7,933 nt of DNA from Pseudomonadota bacterium (GCA_023422695.1 JAFAGN010000197.1:1-7933); one strand, 5' to 3'. Positions 1 to 5,636 are shown, counted from the stretch's first letter. The notes: a model not told the origin generated them from the letters alone. Made by a program: numbers and translations.

Positions 1-14
1 TACCCGGATAGGCG

Positions 15-34
15 CCCTTCGACAGGCTCAGAGC
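15..34. repeat. Sphingomonad-type short intergenic repeat (edge fragment)
   Basis: The sequence CCCTTCGACAGGCTCAGAGC resembles the short repeat that recurs between genes in many sphingomonad genomes, usually as an inverted pair with a GAGCCTGTCGAAGGG arm. Only one arm is visible, because the window begins just upstream. The assignment rests on remembered resemblance and has no second copy here to support it. Confidence 0.5.
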
Positions 35-76
35 TACGGCGTATTTGTCCGGCTTTCGCCACGCAACGGTAGATCC

Positions 77-82
77 TATATC
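77..82 (+). promoter_or_regulatory. Possible -10 element for a leaderless hydrolase mRNA
   Basis: TATATC ends six bases before the ATG of the alpha/beta hydrolase, and no purine-rich ribosome-binding site lies between them. If this is a -10 hexamer, transcription would start on or next to the A of the ATG, giving a leaderless message. No good -35 hexamer is visible at the expected distance, so this is only a suggestion. Confidence 0.25.
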
Positions 83-88
83 GCTGCG

Positions 89-838
89 ATGATCCGCAAC
101 CTGCTTACCCGTCGCGCCGAATGGCCCGCGCGCATTCCCGATCCCGACGCGCTACCGCCGCTGGGTTTGCTGTGGCGCGAAGTGACGAGCCTGGCGCGGG
201 CGCTGTGGGGCCGCATCCGTCCGATGCCGCCCGAACCCAATCCTGACAGCGATCATCCGCCGGTGATGGTATTGCCCGGATTTCTGTCGGGCGACTGGGC
301 GACCAAGGCGCTACGCGCCGACCTGCGCCGTGCCGGGTTTCGCTGCTACGCCTGGGGGCTCGGCTTCAACCGCGGCGCGACTAGCGACATTATCGAACGC
401 ATCGACACCCGGGTGCAATGGATCATCGACCGCACCGGCCACGCCCCGGCGCTGGTCGGCTGGAGCCTGGGCGGCATTTATGCACGCGAATATGCCAAGT
501 ATCATCCGGGCAAAGTGGTGCGGGTCGTCACCCTTGGTTCGCCCTTTTCGGGCAGCCGCCGCGCCAACCGCGCCTGGCGGCTTTATCACCTCGTCGCGCG
601 CCACCCGGTCGACAATCCGCCGATCGACTTCCACCCCGCCCCGCGCCCCGAAATGCCGACCTTTGCCTTATGGTCCGCCTTCGACGGCGTTATCGCCGTG
701 AACAGCGCGCGCGGGTTGCCGCACGAAAGCGACCGTCAGGTCGAGGTCGATTGCGGCCATATGGGCTTTGCCTATGCGCCGACGTCGGTGGCCGCGATCG
801 TCAAGGCGCTGACCGAAGAGGTTGGGCGTCCGGCCTGA
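89..838 (+). CDS. Alpha/beta hydrolase (lipase/esterase-like)
   Basis: This is a 249-residue alpha/beta-hydrolase-fold protein, probably a serine esterase or lipase of the lipase/PGAP1-like type. The nucleophile elbow is GWSLGG at 124-129 with Ser126 as nucleophile. The VLPGF loop at 61-65 fits the oxyanion-hole strand turn. Asp199 (SAFDGVI) and His224 (DCGHMGF) complete a catalytic triad in the right order and spacing. The LGSPFSG stretch at 149-155 after the elbow is typical of cytoplasmic lipase-like hydrolases. No signal peptide is evident; the N terminus is basic and proline-rich, so a cytoplasmic location is likely. The substrate cannot be read from sequence. The ATG is the first in frame and lacks a clear Shine-Dalgarno sequence. 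The gene ends directly against the stop of the convergent GNAT gene. Confidence 0.9.
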   Translation: MIRNLLTRRAEWPARIPDPDALPPLGLLWREVTSLARALWGRIRPMPPEPNPDSDHPPVMVLPGFLSGDWATKALRADLRRAGFRCYAWGLGFNRGATSDIIERIDTRVQWIIDRTGHAPALVGWSLGGIYAREYAKYHPGKVVRVVTLGSPFSGSRRANRAWRLYHLVARHPVDNPPIDFHPAPRPEMPTFALWSAFDGVIAVNSARGLPHESDRQVEVDCGHMGFAYAPTSVAAIVKALTEEVGRPA

Positions 839-1351
839 TCAGCAGACGTCGATCCCCGAACCGGGGCGCCATTTCATCAACTTGCGTCCGGGACGCCGTC
901 CCGCCTGCCCCGTCGCCAGAAAGCCGATCCGGCGCAGCAGCGCGCGCGAGCGCTCGTTGTCGGGGTGGCATTCGGCAAGGATCGCGGCGTCCGGGCGCGA
1001 CGCCGCGATTTCGCGCACGACCGCATCGACCGCTTCGGTCGCCAATCCTTGCCCGCGCGCGGCGGCCGCAAACCAGTAACCGACCTCGACCGCGCGGGCA
1101 TCGCGGCGGTGGACACCGATCACCCCCTGCAGGCGCCCCGCGCTGCGGTCGCGGACCGCATGAAAGACGTCACCGCCCCCCGACCGGGCGATCAGGGCGC
1201 GGGCATCGGCCGCAGTAAAGGGGGTCGGCAGAAAGTCGACCTGCTGGGTCACCGAAGCATCGGTGATAGCCGCCAGCGCCGCGGCGTCGTCGGCATGCAG
1301 CGGGGCAATGCGGCACCGGGCCGTCGAAAGAGCAAGCAAAGTGTCGGTCAT
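839..1351 (-). CDS. GNAT-family N-acetyltransferase (RimJ/RimL-like)
   Basis: This 170-residue single-domain GNAT protein transfers an acyl group from acetyl-CoA to an amine, possibly a protein N terminus or a small molecule. It opens with a RimJ-like beta1 (STARCRIAPLHADDAAAL, residues 9-26). VEVGYWFAAAARGQGLATEA (88-107) is beta4 plus the acetyl-CoA pyrophosphate-binding loop, with RGQGLA as the Q/RxxGxG/A motif. HPDNERSRALLRRIGF (129-144) is the conserved region with Asn132 and the terminal helix. Its length is normal for the family and the substrate is unknown. The start is supported because the beta1 strand lies just after it; upstream there is only a weak AAGA-type ribosome-binding site. 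Its stop abuts the stop of the alpha/beta hydrolase, leaving no room for a separate terminator between them. Confidence 0.9.
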   Translation of the reverse strand: MTDTLLALSTARCRIAPLHADDAAALAAITDASVTQQVDFLPTPFTAADARALIARSGGGDVFHAVRDRSAGRLQGVIGVHRRDARAVEVGYWFAAAARGQGLATEAVDAVVREIAASRPDAAILAECHPDNERSRALLRRIGFLATGQAGRRPGRKLMKWRPGSGIDVC

Positions 1352-1463
1352 GTCGCGTCTTCTTCAAAAAAGCGCGCCGTACCGGGGGGTCGTGGTGTGA
1401 TGATGTGATGACAACCATTCGCCTTCCGGGACACGGCGGCGATGGTCAAAGGTGATGCCATGC

Positions 1464-1483
1464 CGCTCCTATGTAAAGGAGCG
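1464..1483 (-). terminator. Weak hairpin downstream of the second GNAT gene
   Basis: CGCTCCT (1464-1470) and AGGAGCG (1477-1483) form a 7-bp perfect stem with a 6-base loop, about 50 bases past the stop of the GNAT gene at 1534-2037. No T-run follows on the minus strand, so this is at best a factor-assisted terminator or an mRNA 3' stabiliser. The rest of the 182-bp gap (1352-1533) holds no gene or convincing promoter that I can see, although the first GNAT must be transcribed from within it or by read-through. Confidence 0.25.
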
Positions 1484-1533
1484 CCAATATGCCTTGAATC
1501 GGGTGGATCGGTTGCTGGTCATCGGTGGCGGGG

Positions 1534-2037
1534 CTAATCGCTCGATGGCCGCTGGTCAATCGTGCGGTACATGACCAGCGCATCGACCAAGCCGAGCGCC
1601 GGATGCGCGAAAGCCCCCGGCAACCGCCCGACGATATCGAACCCCAGCGACTGCCAAAGGCGTACCGCGCGATCATTGGTGGCGACGACGAAGTTGAATT
1701 GCATCGCGCGGAAACCGCGGCCACGCGCTTCGTCCAGGCTATGCGCGGCCATCGCCCGCGCGACGCCGCGACCCATGGCCCACGCCGCGGTCATATAGCC
1801 GCAGTTCGCGACATGCGCGCCGCGGCCCGATCGATTGGCGTGAAGATAATAGGTGCCGAGAATTGCCCCGTCCGCTTCGGCGACAAACACCGCCTTGCCG
1901 GGGCCGAACCAGTAAGCGATCGCATCCGCCTCGCTCATGTCGGGGTCCAACGTATAGGTTTCGCCGGCGCGAATGGTCGGGCCGATGATCGCCCAGATAT
2001 CGGCAGCATCGGCGGGCGTGGCGGGGCGTATCTGCAT
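1534..2037 (-). CDS. GNAT-family N-acetyltransferase
   Basis: This 167-residue GNAT acetyltransferase begins MQIRPATPADAADIWAI, the usual beta1-alpha1 of the family. The acetyl-CoA loop is MGRGVARAM (88-96), preceded by the beta4 segment VANCGYMTAAW (76-86). NFVVATNDRAVRLWQSLGF (115-133) is the conserved motif-B region, with Asn121 and the LGF turn. It resembles the L-amino-acid/phosphinothricin N-acyltransferase-like branch more than the RimJ type, but the substrate is not known. An upstream ATG at 2061 would add eight residues (MSIDRGRD). I prefer 2037 because AGAGGG (complement of 2044-2049) sits six bases before it and because family proteins start at this strand. It is divergent from the Rrf2 gene and unlike the GNAT at 839-1351 apart from the shared fold motifs. 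Confidence 0.88.
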   Translation of the reverse strand: MQIRPATPADAADIWAIIGPTIRAGETYTLDPDMSEADAIAYWFGPGKAVFVAEADGAILGTYYLHANRSGRGAHVANCGYMTAAWAMGRGVARAMAAHSLDEARGRGFRAMQFNFVVATNDRAVRLWQSLGFDIVGRLPGAFAHPALGLVDALVMYRTIDQRPSSD

Positions 2038-2064
2038 ATCCCGCCCTCTATCGATTGACATGAT

Positions 2065-2097
2065 CGTTTCACGCAGTATTTAAAGTTACATGAAACG
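2065..2097. promoter_or_regulatory. Inverted repeat over the Rrf2 start, possible operator
   Basis: CGTTTCA (2065-2071) and TGAAACG (2091-2097) are perfect 7-base inverted arms separated by 19 bases of AT-rich sequence (AGTATTTAAAGTTAC). They lie in the divergent gap between the GNAT and Rrf2 genes, and the right arm includes the TG of the Rrf2 ATG. A bound dimer there could repress Rrf2 and its methyltransferase, and perhaps the GNAT. The arm spacing is wide for a classical Rrf2 site, so the function is inferred from position only. Confidence 0.3.
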
Positions 2098-2548
2098 CGA
2101 TAGCCGACTTTCGGGCGTGCTGCACGTCCTCCTCCACATGGCCGAGCAGCGCCATCCGATGACGTCGGAACAGTTGGCGCAGGCGATGCAGACGCACCCG
2201 GTGGTGATCCGCCGCATCCTCGGCGGGCTGCGCGATGCGGGGTTCGTGCGCAGCGAAAAGGGCCATGGCGGCGGCTGGACCATCGCCCGCGATCTTGCGG
2301 GCATCACGATGCGCAACGTCTATGATGCGATCGGGCGCCCCGGACTGATGGCGATGGGCCACCGGACCGACGCGCCGGGATGTCTGGTCGAACAGGCGGT
2401 CAACGCCGCACTCGACACCGGCTTTCGCGACGCCGAGGCCTTGCTGCTCGCACGTTTCGAACAGGTGACGCTGGCCGAACTGGCCGCCGACTTTCAAGCG
2501 CGCATGGCGGCGCGCGGAGCACATATAGAGGAGCATATTCATGGCTGA
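2090..2548 (+). CDS. Rrf2-family transcriptional regulator
   Basis: This 152-residue winged-helix regulator of the Rrf2 family acts as a DNA-binding dimer. Residues 1-50 carry the helix-turn-helix (MTSEQLAQAMQTHPVVIRRILGGLRDAGFV, 24-53). The wing follows with the family signature SEKGHGGGWTIARDLAGIT (55-73), a variant of the usual RGxxGGYxLAR. The long C-terminal dimerisation helix covers about 113-142. Only one cysteine is present, Cys98, so the three-cysteine Fe-S cluster site of IscR/NsrR-type members is absent. This fits the YwnA-like branch, whose signals are mostly unknown. The start has only a weak AAAG ribosome-binding site. The stop codon lies inside the start of the methyltransferase gene, which is the likeliest regulated partner, together with the gene itself. 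Confidence 0.92.
   Translation: MKRDSRLSGVLHVLLHMAEQRHPMTSEQLAQAMQTHPVVIRRILGGLRDAGFVRSEKGHGGGWTIARDLAGITMRNVYDAIGRPGLMAMGHRTDAPGCLVEQAVNAALDTGFRDAEALLLARFEQVTLAELAADFQARMAARGAHIEEHIHG
2527..2533 (+). promoter_or_regulatory. Ribosome-binding site of the methyltransferase gene
   Basis: AGAGGAG lies inside the 3' end of the Rrf2 gene, seven bases before the ATG at 2541. It is one of the best Shine-Dalgarno sequences in the window. It fixes the methyltransferase start and shows that the 8-bp overlap with the Rrf2 gene is real. Confidence 0.75.
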
Positions 2549-3236
2549 AGGCGCCCAGCATTTCCTCGATCACTTCAAGGATGCCGAAGCCGTCGCGCGT
2601 TACGCCGACGGCCCGCGCCGCTTCGTCCCCGGCTTCGACGCGCTGCACCGGATGACCGGGCTGCTGCTCGCCGAACGCGTCCCCGCCGACGCGCATATCC
2701 TCGTGCTCGGCGCCGGCGGCGGGCTGGAACTCAAGGCGATGGCCGAGGCGTATCCGCACTGGACCTTTACCGGCGTCGATCCGGCGGGCGCGATGCTGCG
2801 CCTCGCCGCGCAAACGCTTGGCAGCAACGCGCATCGCGCCGAGCTGGTCGAGGGCTATATCGACGACGCGCCCGCCGGTCCCTTTGACGGCGCCGTCTGT
2901 CTGTTGACCCTGCATTTCCTCAGGGCCGATGAGCGCGTCCGCACCGCCGCCCAGATCCGCGCGCGCCTGAAACCCGGTGCGCCGTTCGTCGCCGCACACG
3001 GCAGCTTCCCGCAAGGCGCCGATGCACGCGATCGCTGGCTCGATCGCTACGCGTCCTATGCGGTGGCATCGGGCGCCGACCCCGACCAGACCGCCACCGC
3101 CCGCGCGGCGGTCGCGGCGCATGTCGCGATGCTCAGCCCGGAAGCCGATGAGGCGGTGCTGCGCGACGCAGGATTCCGCGACGTCGAGCAATTCTACGCG
3201 GCCTTCACCTGGCGCGGCTGGGTCGCCTACGCCTGA
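2541..3236 (+). CDS. Class I SAM-dependent methyltransferase
   Basis: This 231-residue Rossmann-fold methyltransferase carries the SAM-binding motif I HILVLGAGGG at 52-61 and the ribose-contacting acidic residue Asp80 in TFTGVDPAGAM (75-85). A motif IV-like strand FDGAVCLLTLHFL is at 115-127 and a post-motif segment RLKPGAPFVAAHGSF at 142-156. The length and order match small-molecule class I enzymes (ubiE/TrmN-like fold), but no motif reveals the substrate. The N-terminal helix (HFLDHFKDAEAVARYADGPRRFVPGFDALHRM) probably caps the substrate pocket. It overlaps the upstream Rrf2 gene by 8 bp (ATGGCTGA contains the Rrf2 stop) and has a strong ribosome-binding site, so the two genes are co-transcribed and probably co-regulated. 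Confidence 0.9.
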   Translation: MAEGAQHFLDHFKDAEAVARYADGPRRFVPGFDALHRMTGLLLAERVPADAHILVLGAGGGLELKAMAEAYPHWTFTGVDPAGAMLRLAAQTLGSNAHRAELVEGYIDDAPAGPFDGAVCLLTLHFLRADERVRTAAQIRARLKPGAPFVAAHGSFPQGADARDRWLDRYASYAVASGADPDQTATARAAVAAHVAMLSPEADEAVLRDAGFRDVEQFYAAFTWRGWVAYA

Positions 3237-3247
3237 CGCACAGGCAA

Positions 3248-3277
3248 TTGGGCGCTTGCTTCGCGGATATGTACAAT
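3248..3277 (+). promoter_or_regulatory. Putative sigma70-type promoter of the S41-marR operon
   Basis: TTGGGC (3248-3253) and TACAAT (3272-3277) are separated by 18 bases and resemble the -35 and -10 hexamers. The -10 lies in the left half of the 30-bp palindrome, and the predicted start site would fall near its centre. A protein bound to the palindrome would therefore block RNA polymerase. The call is based on sequence matching only. Confidence 0.4.
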
Positions 3278-3299
3278 ATATTGCGCAATATATTGTACA
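3270..3299. promoter_or_regulatory. Perfect 30-bp palindrome, likely operator for the MarR protein
   Basis: Every base from 3270 to 3299 pairs with its mirror position about the centre at 3284/3285 (TTGC|GCAA core). The palindrome is built from two copies of the self-complementary decamer CAATATATTG (3274-3283 and 3286-3295), centred 12 bp apart, flanked by TGTA and TACA. Only 8 of the 30 bases are G or C in an otherwise very GC-rich window. It lies 23 bp before the start of the S41 gene, whose operon ends with a MarR regulator. TACAAT/ATTGTA half-sites and TTGC/GCAA cores are familiar from MarR and OhrR operators. I infer that the MarR protein of this operon binds here and represses its own operon. 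A terminator for the upstream methyltransferase is less likely, because there is no GC-rich stem or T-tract. Confidence 0.7.
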
Positions 3300-3309
3300 A
3301 CTGAGTCGC

Positions 3310-3315
3310 GGGAAG
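3310..3315 (+). promoter_or_regulatory. Ribosome-binding site of the S41 peptidase gene
   Basis: GGGAAG lies seven bases before the ATG at 3323. It selects that codon over the in-frame TTG at 3320 and over the out-of-frame ATG at 3316. Confidence 0.6.
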
Positions 3316-3322
3316 ATGATTG

Positions 3323-4654
3323 ATGCGTTCCACCAACAAATTCGGATCGACGGCGATCGTCGCCTTGGCGTGGTTGCTGGGCGTCGGCGCAACCGAGCAG
3401 GCGCCGCTCACCGCCCCCGACCGGCAAAAGGTGGTCGAACAATTGGGCCAGGCGCTGGAGGCCAATTATGTGTTTGCCGACAAGGCCAAGACGCTCGCGG
3501 CGACGCTGCGCGCCAATCTCGACAAGGGCGACTATGACGGGGCGCAGGACAAGGACGCACTGGCGCAGGCGCTGACCAAGGACCTGGTCGCGGCCAGCAA
3601 CGACCTGCATTTCTTCGTCGGCGTCGATCCGGCCTTTGCCGCCGACTATGCCGCGCGCAAAGACCCGGCGCGCGCCGCCGAATTGCGCGAATCCGACCGG
3701 CGCGACGAAGCGCGGAAGAACTTCGGCTTTACCGAACTGCGCCGCCTGGAAGGCAATGTCGCCTATGTCGGGATGTCGCATTTTGCCGACCCCGAACTCG
3801 GCTATGATGCCGCCGCGGCGGCGATGCGCTTCATCGAGAACAGCGATGCCGTCATCTATGACATGCGCTACAACAATGGCGGTCACCTTGAAATGGCGCA
3901 GCTGCTCGCCAGCCAGCTGTTCCGCGGCGACAAGGACCAGGAACTGTTCGATTATTTCTACACCGACGATGGCCGCCGCGTCGCGCGCGGCCAGTGGGTG
4001 CTCCCTGCGATTCCGGCAAACCGGCTGACAGGAAAGCCAGTCTATATCCTGACCTCGTCGACCAGCTTTTCGGCCGCCGAATGGTTCGCCTATTCGCTCC
4101 GCAAGCTCGGCCGCGCAACGCTGGTCGGCGAACGCACCGCGGGGGGCGCTCACCCGGTCGACCGCAAGCCCGTGGGAACCGACTTTTTCGTGCAGGTACC
4201 GATCGGCCAGATCCACGATCCCGTCGATCGCGGCGATTTCGAAGGGCGGGGCGTCACCCCCGATCATCTCGTGCCGTCCGCCGACGCCCTGGTGGCCGCG
4301 CATCGTCTGGCGCTGGCCGACATGGTGAAATCCGATCCGGCAAAGCAGGCGGACGCGATCTGGTTCGCACCCCGCCTTGCCGCAGACGCCGGCGCCATCC
4401 GGATCGCGCCGGCCGATCTCAAGGCCATCGCGGGCCGCTATGAAGGCCGACGCGTCGATATCGTCGGTGGCAAGCTGTTCTACACCTGGCGCGACCGTTT
4501 CCGTGTTCAACTCGAACCTTTGGGCAACGACCTGTTCGCGGTGGAAGGAGTCGACGACTTCCGCTTTCAACTGGTGCGCAAGGCAGGCAAGACGGTCGCA
4601 CTGGAACGCCGCGACCGCGATGGAACGATTCAAAGCTATGCCCGCCTCAACTGA
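3323..4654 (+). CDS. Secreted S41-family (IRBP/tricorn-like) serine peptidase
   Basis: This 443-residue protein has a short basic N terminus and a hydrophobic stretch (STAIVALAWLLGVGA, 9-23) that looks like a Sec signal peptide, so a periplasmic or exported location is likely. Residues 30-100 match the IRBP-like N-terminal helical domain (LTAPDRQKVVEQLGQALEANYVF, then SNDLHF with His96). The S41 core follows: VAYVGMSHF (147-154), VIYDMRYNNGG (177-187), and the nucleophile segment TSSTSFSAAEWFAYSL (244-259) with Ser250, then LVGERTAGGAHP (267-278) with Glu270. By analogy with tricorn protease, His96, Ser250 and Glu270 could form the catalytic set. There is no PDZ domain. Residues about 362-443 form an extra beta-rich tail (AIAGRYEGRRVDIVGGKLFY...) like the C-terminal barrels added to other secreted serine hydrolases. 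Substrates are unknown. It overlaps marR by 17 bp. Confidence 0.9.
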   Translation: MRSTNKFGSTAIVALAWLLGVGATEQAPLTAPDRQKVVEQLGQALEANYVFADKAKTLAATLRANLDKGDYDGAQDKDALAQALTKDLVAASNDLHFFVGVDPAFAADYAARKDPARAAELRESDRRDEARKNFGFTELRRLEGNVAYVGMSHFADPELGYDAAAAAMRFIENSDAVIYDMRYNNGGHLEMAQLLASQLFRGDKDQELFDYFYTDDGRRVARGQWVLPAIPANRLTGKPVYILTSSTSFSAAEWFAYSLRKLGRATLVGERTAGGAHPVDRKPVGTDFFVQVPIGQIHDPVDRGDFEGRGVTPDHLVPSADALVAAHRLALADMVKSDPAKQADAIWFAPRLAADAGAIRIAPADLKAIAGRYEGRRVDIVGGKLFYTWRDRFRVQLEPLGNDLFAVEGVDDFRFQLVRKAGKTVALERRDRDGTIQSYARLN

Positions 4655-5126
4655 CCACCCGGCCGATCTCGACGACATCACCTTCCTCGGGCGACTGAGC
4701 GAGGCGTTGAGCCAGACGATCGAGGATCAGACGCGCGAAATGTTCGACGCGGCGGGCATCGTCATCCCCGTAAGGTCATGCTCGCTGCTCACCGCGCTTG
4801 GTCAAAGGGGCGAGGCGTCGGCCGCGGAACTGGCGCGCGCGCTCGATCAGTCGCACCAACTGGTAATCCAGAAATGCCCGGCGCTGATCCGCCTTGGCCT
4901 GATAACCCAGCACCCCGACCCCGCCGACGCGCGTCGCAAACTGTTTCGTTTGACCGAGCAAGGCCAGGCTCAGCTGGCGATGCTCGACACCTACAGCGAC
5001 CAGATCACCGCCGTGTACCAGCGCCTGTTCGAAGAAACCGGCGACGCGCATGCCATGATCCTGGCGACGCTAAAAGCGTTGAAGGCAAGGCCGCTTCGCC
5101 AACGCGCCGAACCGCAGCCGGGTTAA
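4638..5126 (+). CDS. MarR-family transcriptional regulator
   Basis: This 162-residue winged-helix regulator has an N-terminal dimerisation helix (ITFLGRLSEALSQTIEDQTREMFDAAG, 14-40). The helix-turn-helix runs SLLTALGQRGEASAAELARALDQSHQLVIQKCPALIRLGLI (49-89). The wing contains the MarR hallmark DPADARRKLFRLTEQG (94-109), and a C-terminal dimerisation helix follows. MarR proteins usually repress a neighbouring gene and their own operon and are released by a small ligand or by thiol oxidation. Cys48 and Cys80 are present but do not match the OhrR reactive-cysteine position convincingly. I chose the ATG at 4638, which overlaps the S41 gene by 17 bp; the ATG at 4620 would add six residues, and neither has a strong ribosome-binding site, which suggests translational coupling. 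The palindrome at 3270-3299 is the likely operator. Its stop lies in TTAA, shared with the opposing thioesterase gene. Confidence 0.88.
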   Translation: MPASTDHPADLDDITFLGRLSEALSQTIEDQTREMFDAAGIVIPVRSCSLLTALGQRGEASAAELARALDQSHQLVIQKCPALIRLGLITQHPDPADARRKLFRLTEQGQAQLAMLDTYSDQITAVYQRLFEETGDAHAMILATLKALKARPLRQRAEPQPG

Positions 5127-5515
5127 TCCACAAACGGCGCAACGACCTCTGCCGTGACCCGCAGCGGCCGTCCGCTCGCCTTGTCAAGCAGTGCCCATAC
5201 CGTCCGCGCGCGAACATGCACCTTGCCGTCGGCGCCGGTGAATTCCATGAAGCGATCGAACTTCGCCCCCTGCGGCTGGTCGGCGACCCACGTCCGCGCC
5301 ATCACCGTCTCGCCGGGGCCGAGCGCGCGCAGATAATCGATCTCGTGCCGTACCACGACCCAGATATAGGCGTCCTTGTGCGACTGCGGCGCGGCAGCAT
5401 CCCAATGACCCGTCGCAACCTGCTGAATCCACTGGACCCAGACGGCATTGTTGACATGGCCGAGCTCGTCGATGCTGTCGGGCGTCGCGGTGAGGATGAG
5501 GGTGAAGGATTTCAT
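5123..5515 (-). CDS. Acyl-CoA thioesterase, 4HBT hotdog family
   Basis: This 130-residue hotdog-fold thioesterase probably hydrolyses an acyl-CoA in the cytoplasm. The signature IDELGHVNNAVWVQWIQQVA (15-34) contains Asp16, in the position of the catalytic Asp of 4-hydroxybenzoyl-CoA thioesterase, and the GHVNN turn of the hotdog helix. The strands WVVVRHEIDYLRAL (52-65), ETVMARTWV (69-77), KFDRFMEF (85-92) and VRARTVWALLD (101-111) complete the single hotdog sheet. The reading frame stays open upstream to an ATG at 5584, but those extra 23 codons (MPRRFAPRNDEAF...) translate the REP-like repeat, so I place the start at 5515, just before the first strand. The ribosome-binding site is weak. The gene is convergent with marR, and their stop codons overlap. 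Confidence 0.88.
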   Translation of the reverse strand: MKSFTLILTATPDSIDELGHVNNAVWVQWIQQVATGHWDAAAPQSHKDAYIWVVVRHEIDYLRALGPGETVMARTWVADQPQGAKFDRFMEFTGADGKVHVRARTVWALLDKASGRPLRVTAEVVAPFVD

Positions 5516-5552
5516 GACGTTGTTTAGCCTTGGCACCTCAAGACAGAAAGCC

Positions 5553-5636
5553 TCGTCATTGCGAGGAGCGAAGCGACGCGGCAATCCAGAGTAGCGTAAA
5601 CCGCCCTAGATTGCTTCGCTTCGCTCGCAATGACGA
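5553..5636. repeat. REP-like imperfect inverted repeat
   Basis: The 13-base arms TCGTCATTGCGAG (5553-5565) and CTCGCAATGACGA (5624-5636) are exact reverse complements. Inside them GAGCGAAGCGACGCGGCAATC pairs imperfectly with GATTGCTTCGCTTCG, leaving a central loop of about 15-20 bases. The GTCATTGCGAGGAGCGAAGC type of sequence is a dispersed palindromic repeat common between genes in sphingomonads and other proteobacteria. It lies between two minus-strand genes, thioesterase and ilvA. In RNA it would fold into a long hairpin just after ilvA, which could limit read-through or protect the ilvA 3' end. Confidence 0.85.

Noticed and set aside
418..1218. A 266-codon plus-strand frame across the hydrolase and GNAT genes
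   Set aside because: It is an Arg/Pro-rich out-of-frame translation covering parts of two oppositely oriented genes that both have full motif sets.
1489..1571. A small peptide gene after AAGGAG at 1476-1481
   Set aside because: The ATG following the purine run is stopped after two codons (ATG CCT TGA), and the alternative TTG frame gives a short product without any recognisable feature.
3270..3299. The palindrome as a rho-independent terminator for the methyltransferase
   Set aside because: The stem is AT-rich, has no loop beyond the palindrome centre and no T-tract after it, and it sits at a promoter-like position before the next gene.
2400..3392. A 330-codon minus-strand frame opposite the methyltransferase
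   Set aside because: It has no recognisable motif, is Arg-rich, and overlaps two well-supported plus-strand genes and the operator palindrome.
3227..4681. A 484-codon open frame on the minus strand opposite the S41 peptidase
   Set aside because: It is longer than the real gene, but its translation has no recognisable domain, it runs through the palindrome and the promoter, and the plus-strand frame has clear S41 motifs. Long antisense frames are expected where third positions are nearly all G or C.
5553..5636. Transposon end or attachment site
   Set aside because: No transposase, integrase or target-site duplication is visible. The sequence matches a dispersed palindromic repeat type rather than an insertion-sequence terminus.
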